In this document: positions 36,037-44,979 of the stretch, in pieces
Layout of the letters: the number at the start of each line of letters is the position of its first letter
How positions within the stretch are numbered: the stretch's first letter is position 1
Source: JBJHBP01 sp050485645
Lineage (GTDB): Bacteria; Pseudomonadota; Gammaproteobacteria; Steroidobacterales; Rariloculaceae
DNA: 64,000 bases
Direction of reading: 5' to 3'
NCBI GenBank assembly: GCA_050485645.1
Contig: JBJHBT010000011.1
Location: 1-64,000 of the forward strand
Made by a program: the position numbers and the translations under genes
Notes under the pieces: model-generated
The model's database searches: none
Told to the model about the DNA's origin: nothing
What the model saw: only the letters and a program-made list of their open reading frames with translations

Positions 36037-36378
36037 TTACTCGTCGTTGAGTGCGTACGTTTTGATCTTGCGACGCAGCGTACCGCGATTGATGCCGAGA
36101 ATCTCGGCCGCTTCGCTCTGGTTGCCTCCGGTGTAGCCCAGCACTGCACGAAACAGTGGCTTCTCCACTTCGCCCATCACCAGCTGATAGAGATCACAGG
36201 GTCTGTGTCCGTTCAGGCTCGCGAAGTAGCTGCGCAACGCGTCATCAGTGAGCTTGCTCAAAGGTTTGTTGCGCAGGCCGACCAGGTTGGATTCGGGAGC
36301 GGTGCTTCTGCTCTCTCTCTTTCGACTGACCGTTTTTGTATTGCCTGATGTTCGCTTTCTGCTCGACTTCGCAGCCAC
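36037..36378 (-). CDS. fis: DNA-binding protein Fis
   Basis: A 113-residue protein. The last 75 residues match Fis, with the helix-turn-helix GNQSEAAEILGINRGTLRRKI at the C-terminus and LSKLTDDALRSYFASL before it. The first 35 residues are Lys/Arg/Ser-rich and not part of the standard Fis (98 aa), so the true start could be further in; no better ATG is seen. Fis bends DNA and regulates rRNA, recombination and growth-phase genes. dusB, usually directly upstream, is missing here. Confidence 0.88.
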   Translation of the reverse strand: MAAKSSRKRTSGNTKTVSRKRESRSTAPESNLVGLRNKPLSKLTDDALRSYFASLNGHRPCDLYQLVMGEVEKPLFRAVLGYTGGNQSEAAEILGINRGTLRRKIKTYALNDE

Positions 36379-36650
36379 TGCGTTGCCCCCTCGAACGCGC
36401 GTTCAGAGTGTGCTGATTTGTGAAAGTCAAGACGATTCACTGCCGTGAAGTTGCGTCTGCAACCTGTTGGATCACCCGTGTGACCAGCTTTGGAATCGGC
36501 GGGCGACGAAACGTGAAGCGGTGCCGTCCCCGTGCACCTATGCCATCGACGTCGCTGACTTTGCGGCGCAGATGATAGCACGAAAGAATCGGGGTCATTC
36601 ACCGCCAATCGGGTGAAGTCGGTTGAGTGCAGACTGACGGCGTTCGCGGC

Positions 36651-38057
36651 TTAACGGAATACTTCGTCGGTGGCGCAGCGCAGTCCGCCCTGTGCGGCAT
36701 CGACGCAGACATCGAGTTCGAAACCGTACGCATCTTCGCCAGGGTCCACGACCCGCAGTCGCGCTCTGGCGGTTTGTCCGGGTTGCATCGATGCGCCAAC
36801 TTCCACTGCATCCAGGTATTCCGTGGGGCGAAACACCCGGCTGCCTACCGGCATATCCCAGCGATCCTTGAGTTTCAGACGCACATAGGGAAACGGTTGC
36901 GGGTTGGGGCCGCGGTTCTGGATGCGCGCGGTGATGTTGAGGCTCGACTGTACCTGTTCGTCTGCCTCGGCGCTCGCCACCCACTCCATGATCTGGTACT
37001 GCGCAAGATCCCAGCTGGGCACGATGTTCATGCCAAGGCGCGAGTAGCTGTCATTGAGCAGGTCACCCAGTGCGGGATGCGTTGCCAGGTCTGATCTGTA
37101 GTGATGCAGGATCTGCACGGCCAGCGCGACGATGGCCACCGCAACCGCCACTGTCCACCAGCGTGACGCCTGCATCTGGGGAGTGCGCTCGGCAAGCCAC
37201 GTCGGGCGCGTCGGTATTTTCGATCCGTCGTCCGGACCATCCAGGACGGCGTCGACCTGCTCGGGTGGTATGGCATCGTCATCATACGCGTCAGTGTCAG
37301 CGTCATCGCCCGCGAAACAGGCTTCGCTGGTGATGGCGTCGGTGTCACCAGGGCCGCTGTGGTCAGCGCCGTCGTCCACGGCCGTGTCGTCATCCCGTTG
37401 GTCAGCGCCGCGCTGCTGGCGACGAATGTCGGCAATGACGCTGGCTACCGACGAGTGATCCGCGAACGGCGACTGTGCGTCTTTCTGCGGTGGGCGCGCT
37501 TCCGGTGCCCTGTCCCGGCCGGCGTCATGACGATGCGGCGTGTCGTCCGAATCGTCCGGCGAAGCGTCGCCGCGTTCGGATTCAGGCGATGCGTCGCCGC
37601 GCACGGATTCAGGCTCCGATTCACGTCCGAGCGCTGGTTCGGGCGCTGGTTCGAACGCTGGGTCCGGCGACTGGTCCTCGGCTTCGGCGAATGCGTCGGC
37701 GGCAAACTGAAATTCGTCAGTGCGCGCCAGCGGATCCTCCGTGGCCGCCTCCACCGGTTCCGGGAATGCATCCGCCGTCGCGCCGGTATCCGTGTCAGTG
37801 TCCGCAACAGGACCCGCCCCGCCATCCGCCCCGCCATCCGCTTCGGCTTCCGCTTCCGCTTCGGTATCAGCCGCGGCCTCGGACTGCGTGGCGGAGGATT
37901 CGCCTCCTTCCCCGGCCGCCGGCAGTTCACTGAGTGCTTCGCGCGCATCGAACACCTCGGAGCAGCGTCCGCAGCGAACCTGCCCGTCGGCCGCTTCCAG
38001 TGCCTGAACAGTGATTCGGAACGTTGTGCGGCAGCCGGGACAGCGCGTCAATAGCAT
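36651..38057 (-). CDS. DUF3426 zinc-ribbon membrane protein
   Basis: A 468-residue protein. The first 45 residues form an MJ0042-type zinc ribbon (LLTRCPGCRTTFRI, VRCGRCSEVFDAR). About 230 residues of Glu/Asp/Ala-rich low complexity follow, with imperfect repeats (EAEAEAEADGGADGGA, RGDASPESERGDASPDD). A membrane helix (about 300-320, WTVAVAVAIVALAVQIL) precedes the DUF3426 domain (about 335-468). It sits after prmA, as in pseudomonads. Role unknown; a link to envelope or redox sensing is only a guess. Confidence 0.8.
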   Translation of the reverse strand: MLLTRCPGCRTTFRITVQALEAADGQVRCGRCSEVFDAREALSELPAAGEGGESSATQSEAAADTEAEAEAEADGGADGGAGPVADTDTDTGATADAFPEPVEAATEDPLARTDEFQFAADAFAEAEDQSPDPAFEPAPEPALGRESEPESVRGDASPESERGDASPDDSDDTPHRHDAGRDRAPEARPPQKDAQSPFADHSSVASVIADIRRQQRGADQRDDDTAVDDGADHSGPGDTDAITSEACFAGDDADTDAYDDDAIPPEQVDAVLDGPDDGSKIPTRPTWLAERTPQMQASRWWTVAVAVAIVALAVQILHHYRSDLATHPALGDLLNDSYSRLGMNIVPSWDLAQYQIMEWVASAEADEQVQSSLNITARIQNRGPNPQPFPYVRLKLKDRWDMPVGSRVFRPTEYLDAVEVGASMQPGQTARARLRVVDPGEDAYGFELDVCVDAAQGGLRCATDEVFR

Positions 38058-38092
38058 GTCGGCATCCTGCGCGATAACAGGTCAGTGAACGA

Positions 38093-38977
38093 TCAAGGCA
38101 GCGATTGTGCCTCGAACAGCACCCATTCGTCCCGCGCAACGCGGTTGACTGGTCGGAACCATGGTTGATAGGCCTCTTCCAGCGCAGCCAGCTGCGTCTC
38201 GAGTACGCCGCTGAGCACGACACGCCCGCCCGGCTGCAGCCAGGCGGCGAATGAACCGGCCAGCTCCATCAGAGGACGGGCGAGTATGTTGGCGATGATC
38301 AGATCCGGCGGCGGAATGTCCGCCAGCACTGCGGCAAGCTCTTCCGGCGCGCCTGTCCACAGATCGGCCTGGCGATTGTTCAGGCGCGCATTGTCGCGTG
38401 TGGCGATCAGCGCCTGCGGCTCGTTGTCGACGGCCAGCACGTGCCGTGCGCCCAGCGCCAGCGCAGCCAGCGCGAGCACGCCGGAACCGCAGCCATAGTC
38501 GATCACGCGGCTGCCCGGCGTCAGGTGCGTATCCAGCCACTCAAGGCAAAGCGCGGTCGTGGGATGCGCGCCGGTGCCGAAGGCGAGACCCATGCCAAGC
38601 CTCACAGATATGCCGGCGTCAGGGAAGTCCTGATCGGCCGCAACCACCGTGAGCCGTTGTCCGAAACGCCGTGCCGCCACGGGTTCGGGATGGGGAGAGA
38701 GCTCGTGCGCTTCGAGCAGGCGGGTCGACAGATGCGATGCCTCCGGAAAGTGTTCACGCAGCGCATGCAGCAGCGGTTCAGCGTCGAAGGTTGCGTCGAA
38801 CAGCGCGCTGACGCGCACCTGCGCCCAAAGCGGCGTCTGTCCGGGTGCGGGCTCCAGCACTGCGTCATCGCCGGCGTCGCGCAGCGACAGCACCTCAGCA
38901 CCCGCCAGTTCCAGAAGGGCTTCGGCCGCGGGTATCCGCGATGCGCTCAGTTGCAGCTGAAGTTCGCGTCGCCGCAC
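38093..38977 (-). CDS. prmA: Ribosomal protein L11 methyltransferase
   Basis: A 294-residue methyltransferase. The SAM-binding motif VIDYGCGSGVLALAALALGA and the GTGAHPTTALCLEWLD motif are characteristic of PrmA; NILARPLMELA is the post-motif loop. It trimethylates Lys and the N-terminus of L11. Located between accC and the DUF3426 gene, 35 bp from the latter. Confidence 0.94.
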   Translation of the reverse strand: MRRRELQLQLSASRIPAAEALLELAGAEVLSLRDAGDDAVLEPAPGQTPLWAQVRVSALFDATFDAEPLLHALREHFPEASHLSTRLLEAHELSPHPEPVAARRFGQRLTVVAADQDFPDAGISVRLGMGLAFGTGAHPTTALCLEWLDTHLTPGSRVIDYGCGSGVLALAALALGARHVLAVDNEPQALIATRDNARLNNRQADLWTGAPEELAAVLADIPPPDLIIANILARPLMELAGSFAAWLQPGGRVVLSGVLETQLAALEEAYQPWFRPVNRVARDEWVLFEAQSLP

Positions 38978-39005
38978 TGTGGTTGAATCCGGGGTCGACG
39001 GGGAG

Positions 39006-40349
39006 CTATTTCAGTCCCAGCCGATTCTCCAGATAGTGAATGTCGGTGCCGCCGTTCTTGAATGCGGTGTGCTGGAATATTTCCTCGTGCAGCGGCACGT
39101 TGGTGTGAATCCCGTCGACGACGATCTCACCCAGTGCGGTGAACATGCGTGCAATGGCCGACTGGCGATCCTCGCCGTGCGCGATGATTTTCGCGATCAG
39201 CGAATCGTAGTACGGCGGCACCGCGTAGCCGCTGTACAGATGACTGTCGACGCGAATTCCGGGACCGCCCGGCGGATGCCAGAGATTCACCGTGCCTGGT
39301 GACGGCATGAAGGTTTTCGGGTCCTCGGCATTGATGCGGCATTCAATGGCGTGTCCCCACCAGCGCACGTCCTTCTGCCTGAACGGCAGCGGCTCGCCGG
39401 CGGCAATCAGCAGCTGCATCTTCACGATGTCGATGCCCGTAACCATTTCGGTCACCGGATGCTCAACCTGCACGCGCGCATTCATCTCGATGAAGTAGAA
39501 CTCGCCATCCTGATACAGAAACTCGAACGTGCCGGCGCCGCGGTAACCGATGGCAAGACAGGCTTCGACACAGCGCTTGCCCATCTTGTCGCGCTGTTCT
39601 TTCGTGATGCCGGGCCCGGGGGCTTCCTCGACCACCTTCTGGTGGCGCCGTTGCATGGAGCAGTCGCGTTCGCCCAGATGCACGGCGTTGCCGTGCGTGT
39701 CGCACAGCACCTGAAACTCGATGTGTCGCGGTCGTTCGAGAAACTTCTCCATGTACACCTGATCGCTGCCGAAAGCGGACTTCGCCTCGGCCTTGGTGAT
39801 GGAGACGGCGCTGGAGAGCGCGGCTTCACTGTGCACGACGCGCATGCCGCGACCGCCGCCGCCGGCAGCCGCCTTGATGATGACCGGATAGCCGATCTCG
39901 CGGGCGAGCCTTGCGTTTTCTTCCGGATTGTCCGTCAGCGGACCGTCGGAACCTGGTACGCAGGGCACGCCGGCCTTGCGCATGGTGCGGATCGCGGCGA
40001 CCTTGTCGCCGATGATGCGTGTGGTTTCCGGACGCGGGCCAATGAAGATGAAACCGCTCTCCTCGACGCGCTCGGCGAAGTCGGCGTTTTCGGAAAGAAA
40101 TCCGTAGCCGGGATGGATGGCCACCGAATCGGTTACTTCCGCGGCCGCGATGATGCCGGGCATGTTGAGGTAACTGGCCTGCGACTGGGGCGGACCGATG
40201 CAGACGGTTTCGTCGGCCAGCAGCACATGCTTGAGGTTGGCGTCAGCAGTGGAATGTACCGCCACGGTCTTGATGCCCAGTTCGCGACAGGCGCGATAAA
40301 CCCTGAGCGCAATCTCGCCGCGGTTGGCGATCAGTACCTTGCCTAGCAT
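39006..40349 (-). CDS. accC: Biotin carboxylase, acetyl-CoA carboxylase subunit
   Basis: A 447-residue ATP-grasp enzyme of typical length. It opens MLGKVLIANRGEIALRVYRA; the Gly-rich ATP loop is KAAAGGGGRGMRVV, and EMNARVQVEHPVTEMVTGID holds catalytic residues. It carboxylates biotin on AccB using bicarbonate and ATP. It starts 15 bp after accB. Confidence 0.95.
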   Translation of the reverse strand: MLGKVLIANRGEIALRVYRACRELGIKTVAVHSTADANLKHVLLADETVCIGPPQSQASYLNMPGIIAAAEVTDSVAIHPGYGFLSENADFAERVEESGFIFIGPRPETTRIIGDKVAAIRTMRKAGVPCVPGSDGPLTDNPEENARLAREIGYPVIIKAAAGGGGRGMRVVHSEAALSSAVSITKAEAKSAFGSDQVYMEKFLERPRHIEFQVLCDTHGNAVHLGERDCSMQRRHQKVVEEAPGPGITKEQRDKMGKRCVEACLAIGYRGAGTFEFLYQDGEFYFIEMNARVQVEHPVTEMVTGIDIVKMQLLIAAGEPLPFRQKDVRWWGHAIECRINAEDPKTFMPSPGTVNLWHPPGGPGIRVDSHLYSGYAVPPYYDSLIAKIIAHGEDRQSAIARMFTALGEIVVDGIHTNVPLHEEIFQHTAFKNGGTDIHYLENRLGLK

Positions 40350-40364
40350 GATGATTTCGCCGGC

Positions 40365-40808
40365 CTACGGTTCAATAACGAACAGCGTCTGGCCGAATTC
40401 GACCGGAGAGCCGTTCTCGGCATTGATGCTGACGATACGCCCGGAAATATCCGCCTCTATCTGGTTCATCATCTTCATGGCTTCGATGATGCACAGTACA
40501 TCGCCGGACTTGACCTGTGAGCCGATCTCCACGAATGCCTTCGCCCCAGGGCTGGGGCTGGAATAGAACGTGCCTACCATCGGCGATGTGACTTCATGGC
40601 CGCGCGGCACCGGTGGTGGTGGCGGAGGCGCGGTCTCGGCGGCCGGTGCTGCCGTCGCAGCTGGCGCCATGGCTGGCGCAGCAGCCACGGGCGCTGCCTG
40701 TGGATAGCGACTGATTCGCACTGATTCTTCGCCTTCGCGAATCTCGATTTCCGATATGCCGGATTCCTCCAGCAGCTCGATCAGTTTCTTGACCTTGCGT
40801 ATGTCCAT
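40365..40808 (-). CDS. accB: Biotin carboxyl carrier protein
   Basis: 147 residues. Helical N-terminus (MDIRKVKKLIELLEESG), a Pro/Ala linker (about 40-68, including six Pro in a row) and the biotinyl domain with EAMKM (109-113), Lys112 being the attachment site. The thumb sequence SPSPGAKAFVEIG is present. The start at 40808 is chosen by homology; the longer frame overlaps aroQ in another frame. Operon aroQ-accB-accC. Confidence 0.94.
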   Translation of the reverse strand: MDIRKVKKLIELLEESGISEIEIREGEESVRISRYPQAAPVAAAPAMAPAATAAPAAETAPPPPPPVPRGHEVTSPMVGTFYSSPSPGAKAFVEIGSQVKSGDVLCIIEAMKMMNQIEADISGRIVSINAENGSPVEFGQTLFVIEP

Positions 40809-40839
40809 GCCTGTCTCCCGGAAACGGTTGTCGCGCCTG

Positions 40840-41280
40840 TCACCTGGCCGCCAGATAGCGATCGGCGGCCAGCAGCGCCAGTTCATAGCCTGTAATACCG
40901 AAACCGCAGACCGTGCCGATCGCGATGTCGGAGAAATATGAGTGCTGCCGGAACGGCTCGCGTGCCGCGATGTTCGACAGATGCACCTCGATGAACGGAA
41001 TCGCGACCGCCAGCAGCGCATCGCGCAGCGCTACGCTGGTGTGCGTGAACGCAGCCGGATTGACGATGATCAGGTCGACCGTACCCCGCGCCTCGTGGAC
41101 GCGTTCCACCAGCGCGTGTTCGGCATTGCTCTGAAACGTGTCGACGCCGTGCCCGAGCCGGCCCGCCTCACGCTGAACCAGGTTCTCGATGTCCTCCAGC
41201 GTTGCGGTGCCGTACAGCCCCGGTTCCCGCTGTCCGAGCAGGTTCAGGTTGGGTCCGTTGAGCAGGAGGATTTGCGCCAT
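40840..41280 (-). CDS. aroQ: 3-dehydroquinate dehydratase, type II
   Basis: A 146-residue enzyme. LLLNGPNLNLLGQREPGLYG carries the catalytic Tyr and loop; NPAAFTHTSVALRDAL and EVHLSNIAAREPFR complete the active site. Shikimate pathway step 3, dodecameric type II. First gene of aroQ-accB-accC; the order is conserved widely in gammaproteobacteria. Confidence 0.94.
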   Translation of the reverse strand: MAQILLLNGPNLNLLGQREPGLYGTATLEDIENLVQREAGRLGHGVDTFQSNAEHALVERVHEARGTVDLIIVNPAAFTHTSVALRDALLAVAIPFIEVHLSNIAAREPFRQHSYFSDIAIGTVCGFGITGYELALLAADRYLAAR

Positions 41281-41427
41281 GGTTCCGGTGTCAGCGAAAT
41301 GGGCGCCAGTTTAACTCGATTTCGCCGACATTGGCGGCAATCTTGCGAACTTCGCGTCAGCATCCGGCGGTTCGGCCGTGCTCATGGCGTGTGCAGGGCT
41401 GACGCCGTGGGAAGGGCGCCAAATGGA

Positions 41428-42042
41428 TTACATCAGGCCTGCGATACGCTGTCTGGCCTGATCCAGGCTGATCCGCCCGGCGCGGCGGTCGTCCAGCACG
41501 GCGACCACGTTTTCGAGCTCTTCCGCATGCAGCTCGCCGGTGTACGCACCCAGCAGGTAGCCGTGGTCGTCGGCGAACACCGTGAACGGCATGGCGATGA
41601 ACTCGGCACCGAAGGCGGCGGCGGCCTCGAAGGCGTCCGCTTCGCCCTGCAGCACCGGGTAGTTGAACTGCATGTCATCGGCGAATGCCAGTACGTCGGG
41701 TCTGCGGTCGATCGCGATGCCGATCACGCGCAGCCAGGCATTGTTGTCCTGCACGGTCTTGAGCAGCGGTATCTCGCGCAGACAGGGTGCACACCAGGTG
41801 GCCCAGAAATTGATGATCAGCGGCTCGCCATGCCAGTCGTGAAGGGATTGCGGATGGCCATCCAGATTGGCCAGCGAAAAATCCGGCAGCCGTTCAACGA
41901 TCCTGCCCACTTCCGCTGCCGCTTCCGTGGCACCGCCGGGCTGGCCCGGCGTGATGGTGGCGCGATACGCGATATAACCGGCCACGGTCGCCACGCTGAG
42001 CACCAGGGTCATCAGTGTAGGAGCAGTGAACCGATTCTTCAT
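41428..42042 (-). CDS. TlpA/ResA-like periplasmic thioredoxin
   Basis: A 204-residue protein. An N-terminal membrane helix (about 9-26) acts as signal anchor, and a TlpA-fold domain carries CAPC (84-87) in INFWATWCAPCLREIPLLK. The conserved cis-Pro region is FIAMPFTVFADDHG. It should be a periplasmic disulfide reductase fed by DsbD, encoded immediately upstream with a four-base ATGA overlap. Possible role: cytochrome c maturation or thiol repair; the sequence does not decide. Confidence 0.85.
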   Translation of the reverse strand: MKNRFTAPTLMTLVLSVATVAGYIAYRATITPGQPGGATEAAAEVGRIVERLPDFSLANLDGHPQSLHDWHGEPLIINFWATWCAPCLREIPLLKTVQDNNAWLRVIGIAIDRRPDVLAFADDMQFNYPVLQGEADAFEAAAAFGAEFIAMPFTVFADDHGYLLGAYTGELHAEELENVVAVLDDRRAGRISLDQARQRIAGLM

Positions 42043-44336
42043 ATTGCGGCAACTGTATTCACATGTGTAGCGAACTCGTTCGCACGGACGAACCCGACCA
42101 GTGTGAAACCGTCCAGCCTGCGTCCATGCGCATCATAGAACGCAATCGTCGGAGGACCGAAGCTCGAGAAGTAACCCAGCAGCTCGCGGTCGGCTTCGGT
42201 GTTGGCAGTCACGTCGATCTTCAGCAGTACGAATGGCGCCAGGGCCTCCACCACCGATTCAGCGGAGAACGTGTAGCGCTCCATTTCCTTGCACGACACA
42301 CACCAGTCGGCAGTGAAGTCTACCATTACCGGGCGGCCGGACTGCCGTGCGGCATCCAGTTCGGCTTCCAGTTGTGCCACCGAATCGATGTTGCGGAACG
42401 GCAGCGGCTGCGCCACTGCCGAGTTGCCGGCCACGAGGGCGCCCTGTGGTATCGGACGCAGCGGATCACTGCCGCCCAGTGCCCAGCCAACCAGCATCAG
42501 CGCGCCATACAGGCAGGCGAGTACACCCACACCCTTGCTCAGGCGCCGCGACGCCGGCGGCTCGGCCGGCAGGGGTTCGAAGGCGCCCATGAAGACGCCG
42601 GTCAGAAACACCAGCAGGGCCCACAGCACGAGGGTGACGGAGCCCGGCAACACACGTTCAAGCATCCAGATCGCAAGACCGATCAGCATCACGCCAAAGG
42701 CGGCTTTCACGGTATTCATCCATGGTCCGGCCCTGGGAATCAGTTTGCCCGCGGAGGCACCGAATGCCAGCAGTGGCGTGCCCATGCCCAGGCTCAGAGC
42801 GAACAGGGCAGTGGATCCGCGCATGACGTCGCCGGTCTGGCCAATCACGGCCAGCGCGGCCACCAGCGGTGGCGCGACACAGGTGGTGACGATCAGCGCC
42901 GACAGCGCGCCGATTGCAGCGGTGCCGGCGAAGGTGCCCGCCGTCTGGCGATTGGCAAGGTTGGCCAGTCGCGTCTGAACGGCGGCGGGCATCTGAACCC
43001 GCAGCAGCCCGAACATGGCCAGCCCCATGGCAACGAACAGCGCCGCGAACAGACCGATGATCCACGGCTTCTGGAATATCGCCTGAATCTGCCCGCCCGC
43101 AACGGCGGCCAGTGCGCCGGCGGCGGTGTACATCACCGCCATGCCGAGCACGAAACTCAGCGACAGCAGGAACGCACGCTGCGTGGACACCTGATTGTGG
43201 CCGGCGATGATGCCCGACAGGATCGGTACCATGGGCAGCACGCAGGGCGTGAACGCCAGCAGCAGCCCGAGCCCGTAGAACGTACCCAGCACCAGCCACC
43301 ACTGGTCCGCCAGCAGCAGGCTGGCCAGGCGGTCCTGTTCGCTGACCGGCGCCGCGGGCAGTGAGCTGGCGAACACGCTGGCGGCCGGCAGTGTCAGCGA
43401 CATGGTCTGTTCAATCGGCGGATAGCAGATGCTGTCTTCCTTGCAGCCCTGGAACACGGCGGTGATCTGCAGCGGGATCTCATCAGGCGTGGCGCGCGCG
43501 AACGGCACCGTGGCTTCCACGTAGTCGTAGTACACGGTGACATCGCCGAAGAACTCGTCGTGATGGTCCACACCCGCGGGCAGTGTCGCCCCGCCCAGTC
43601 GGATGTCGCTGTCGGTGCGGAATTCGAAGCTGTCGCGGTAGAGGTAGTAGCCGGGCTGTATGTCCCAGCTCACCAGCAGTTCGTTGGGTCCGGCGACGAT
43701 GGCGTTCATGACGAACGCCTGCTCGGGTGGCAGCACGTCGTCGGCCGCGGAGCGGCCGCGCTCGCCCAGCAGCATCTCGCCCAGCATCACCGGCTGCGAC
43801 ATCGTGCCGCCGGTGATCGGTCCGGGCGGGATGGCGACATCCCGGCTCCAGTACTGCGGCGGGTAGCACAGACCGATGTCCGCGCAGCCCTGCAATGTCA
43901 TGTCGAGCGTCAGCTCGTCCAGTTCGCGACTGCGGCTGTAGGGAATTTCGATCCGGAACCGGCCACGATAGATTTCCTGCTCGCCGAAGAACTCATCGCT
44001 GTGAATACGGCCCTGCGGCATGCGGGGACTGAGCACGCGGGCGCCGGCGGTGCCGGTCTCGAAGCCGAACTTGTCGCGGTACAGGTAGTAGCCGTCGAGA
44101 ATCTCGAAGTCCACCAGCAGCCGCTGCCCGTCCGCTTCCACGGTGTAGGGAAAGGCGACCTCCGGATGCAGTACCTGTTGTGCGCGGGAACCGGACCACG
44201 GCTGCGCGGCGACGATCAGCAGCGCCATCGCCGCGATGGCATATCCTGATAGTTGCCGTACCGACATGCGCTCGACAGTGGGGGCGGCAGTGGGAGCAGC
44301 AGTGCGGGCAGGCGGGTGGCGGCGATGATCCGTCAT
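42039..44336 (-). CDS. dsbD: Thiol:disulfide interchange protein DsbD with two alpha domains
   Basis: A 765-residue protein. Residues 1-54 include a long N-terminus and signal. Two successive alpha domains each carry a Cys pair: C151/C157 (QGCADIGLC) and C298/C304 (QGCKEDSIC). The transmembrane beta domain (about 340-570) has its two cysteines in FTPCVLPM and TTCVAPP. The gamma thioredoxin domain has CVSC (679-682). It moves electrons from cytoplasmic thioredoxin to periplasmic partners. Standard DsbD has one alpha domain. Coupled by ATGA overlaps to cutA before and tlpA after. Confidence 0.93.
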   Translation of the reverse strand: MTDHRRHPPARTAAPTAAPTVERMSVRQLSGYAIAAMALLIVAAQPWSGSRAQQVLHPEVAFPYTVEADGQRLLVDFEILDGYYLYRDKFGFETGTAGARVLSPRMPQGRIHSDEFFGEQEIYRGRFRIEIPYSRSRELDELTLDMTLQGCADIGLCYPPQYWSRDVAIPPGPITGGTMSQPVMLGEMLLGERGRSAADDVLPPEQAFVMNAIVAGPNELLVSWDIQPGYYLYRDSFEFRTDSDIRLGGATLPAGVDHHDEFFGDVTVYYDYVEATVPFARATPDEIPLQITAVFQGCKEDSICYPPIEQTMSLTLPAASVFASSLPAAPVSEQDRLASLLLADQWWLVLGTFYGLGLLLAFTPCVLPMVPILSGIIAGHNQVSTQRAFLLSLSFVLGMAVMYTAAGALAAVAGGQIQAIFQKPWIIGLFAALFVAMGLAMFGLLRVQMPAAVQTRLANLANRQTAGTFAGTAAIGALSALIVTTCVAPPLVAALAVIGQTGDVMRGSTALFALSLGMGTPLLAFGASAGKLIPRAGPWMNTVKAAFGVMLIGLAIWMLERVLPGSVTLVLWALLVFLTGVFMGAFEPLPAEPPASRRLSKGVGVLACLYGALMLVGWALGGSDPLRPIPQGALVAGNSAVAQPLPFRNIDSVAQLEAELDAARQSGRPVMVDFTADWCVSCKEMERYTFSAESVVEALAPFVLLKIDVTANTEADRELLGYFSSFGPPTIAFYDAHGRRLDGFTLVGFVRANEFATHVNTVAAI

Positions 44337-44734
44337 GGGTCTTTCCTGTCTGCACCGCCCGTGGAGGCCGACAGCCAGTCAAGGTAAGCGGTGGATCCGC
44401 CGCTGATCGGCAATGCGATCACCTCCGGCACGTCATAGCCGTGATTGGCATGGATTGCCTGTTCCAGTGCGGGAAAACGTTCCGCCGTGGTCTTGATCAG
44501 CAGCAAGGCCTCGCTGTCCCGCCGGATGCTGCCGTCCCAGCGATACGTGGAAGTGACGTTGCGTACGGTGTTCACGCACGCAGCCAGGCTCGCCCCCACC
44601 AGTACGGCGGCGAGCTGGTCCGCTGCCTCGCCATCGGCGCAGGTGGTCATCACCAGCAGATGGCCTGCCCTGCGCTCGGGTGCGTGGCCCGGACGATCGT
44701 CCGGAGAATGGCTGGATGAGAAGCTGGTGTTCAA
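44333..44734 (-). CDS. cutA: Divalent-cation tolerance protein CutA
   Basis: A 133-residue protein. The CutA1 core starts at about residue 24 (HLLVMTTCADGEAADQLA) and includes ASLAACVNTVRNVTSTYRW, ALLLIKTTAERF and HGYDVPEVIALPI. The first 23 residues are extra, Ser/His/Pro-rich, and may reflect an upstream start. CutA forms trimers; its function in copper tolerance is debated. Upstream of dsbD, as in many gammaproteobacteria. Confidence 0.9.
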   Translation of the reverse strand: MNTSFSSSHSPDDRPGHAPERRAGHLLVMTTCADGEAADQLAAVLVGASLAACVNTVRNVTSTYRWDGSIRRDSEALLLIKTTAERFPALEQAIHANHGYDVPEVIALPISGGSTAYLDWLSASTGGADRKDP

Positions 44735-44849
44735 CGCAGGATCCGGTGCGGTTGCTTAACGAACAAGAATAACGGCCCTCGCCCCGGGCTGTCATGACTT
44801 CCGTCTCAGACTCAGACGCCGGATCAGGCGGCAGAGTTCGGGGTGCGGG

Positions 44850-44878
44850 CTTGAAATCGGCAAAGTCGCCCCTATCAT
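44850..44878 (+). promoter_or_regulatory. groESL promoter, sigma32-like with sigma70-like overlap
   Basis: CTTGAAA at 44850-44856 and CCCCTAT at 44869-44875, 12 bases apart, resemble heat-shock sigma32 boxes (CTTGAAA / CCCCATNT). The same stretch can be read as TTGAAA and TATCAT with a 16-base spacer, a sigma70-like pair. The CIRCE operator starts directly behind the -10 region. Confidence 0.6.
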
Positions 44879-44904
44879 TAGCACTCGGTTGAGCCGAGTG
44901 CTAG
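44878..44904 (+). promoter_or_regulatory. CIRCE operator for HrcA
   Basis: TTAGCACTC, nine bases, GAGTGCTAG: one base from the consensus inverted repeat TTAGCACTC-N9-GAGTGCTAA. It lies 76 bp before groES, covering the likely transcription start, so HrcA binding would block initiation. hrcA itself is not in the window. Confidence 0.9.
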
Positions 44905-44979
44905 CAATTCTTGTGGCACATACCAGTATTTTTGGAATTTTCCAACTTAAATCAAAAGCTTGTTAAGGGAGACCCAGCA

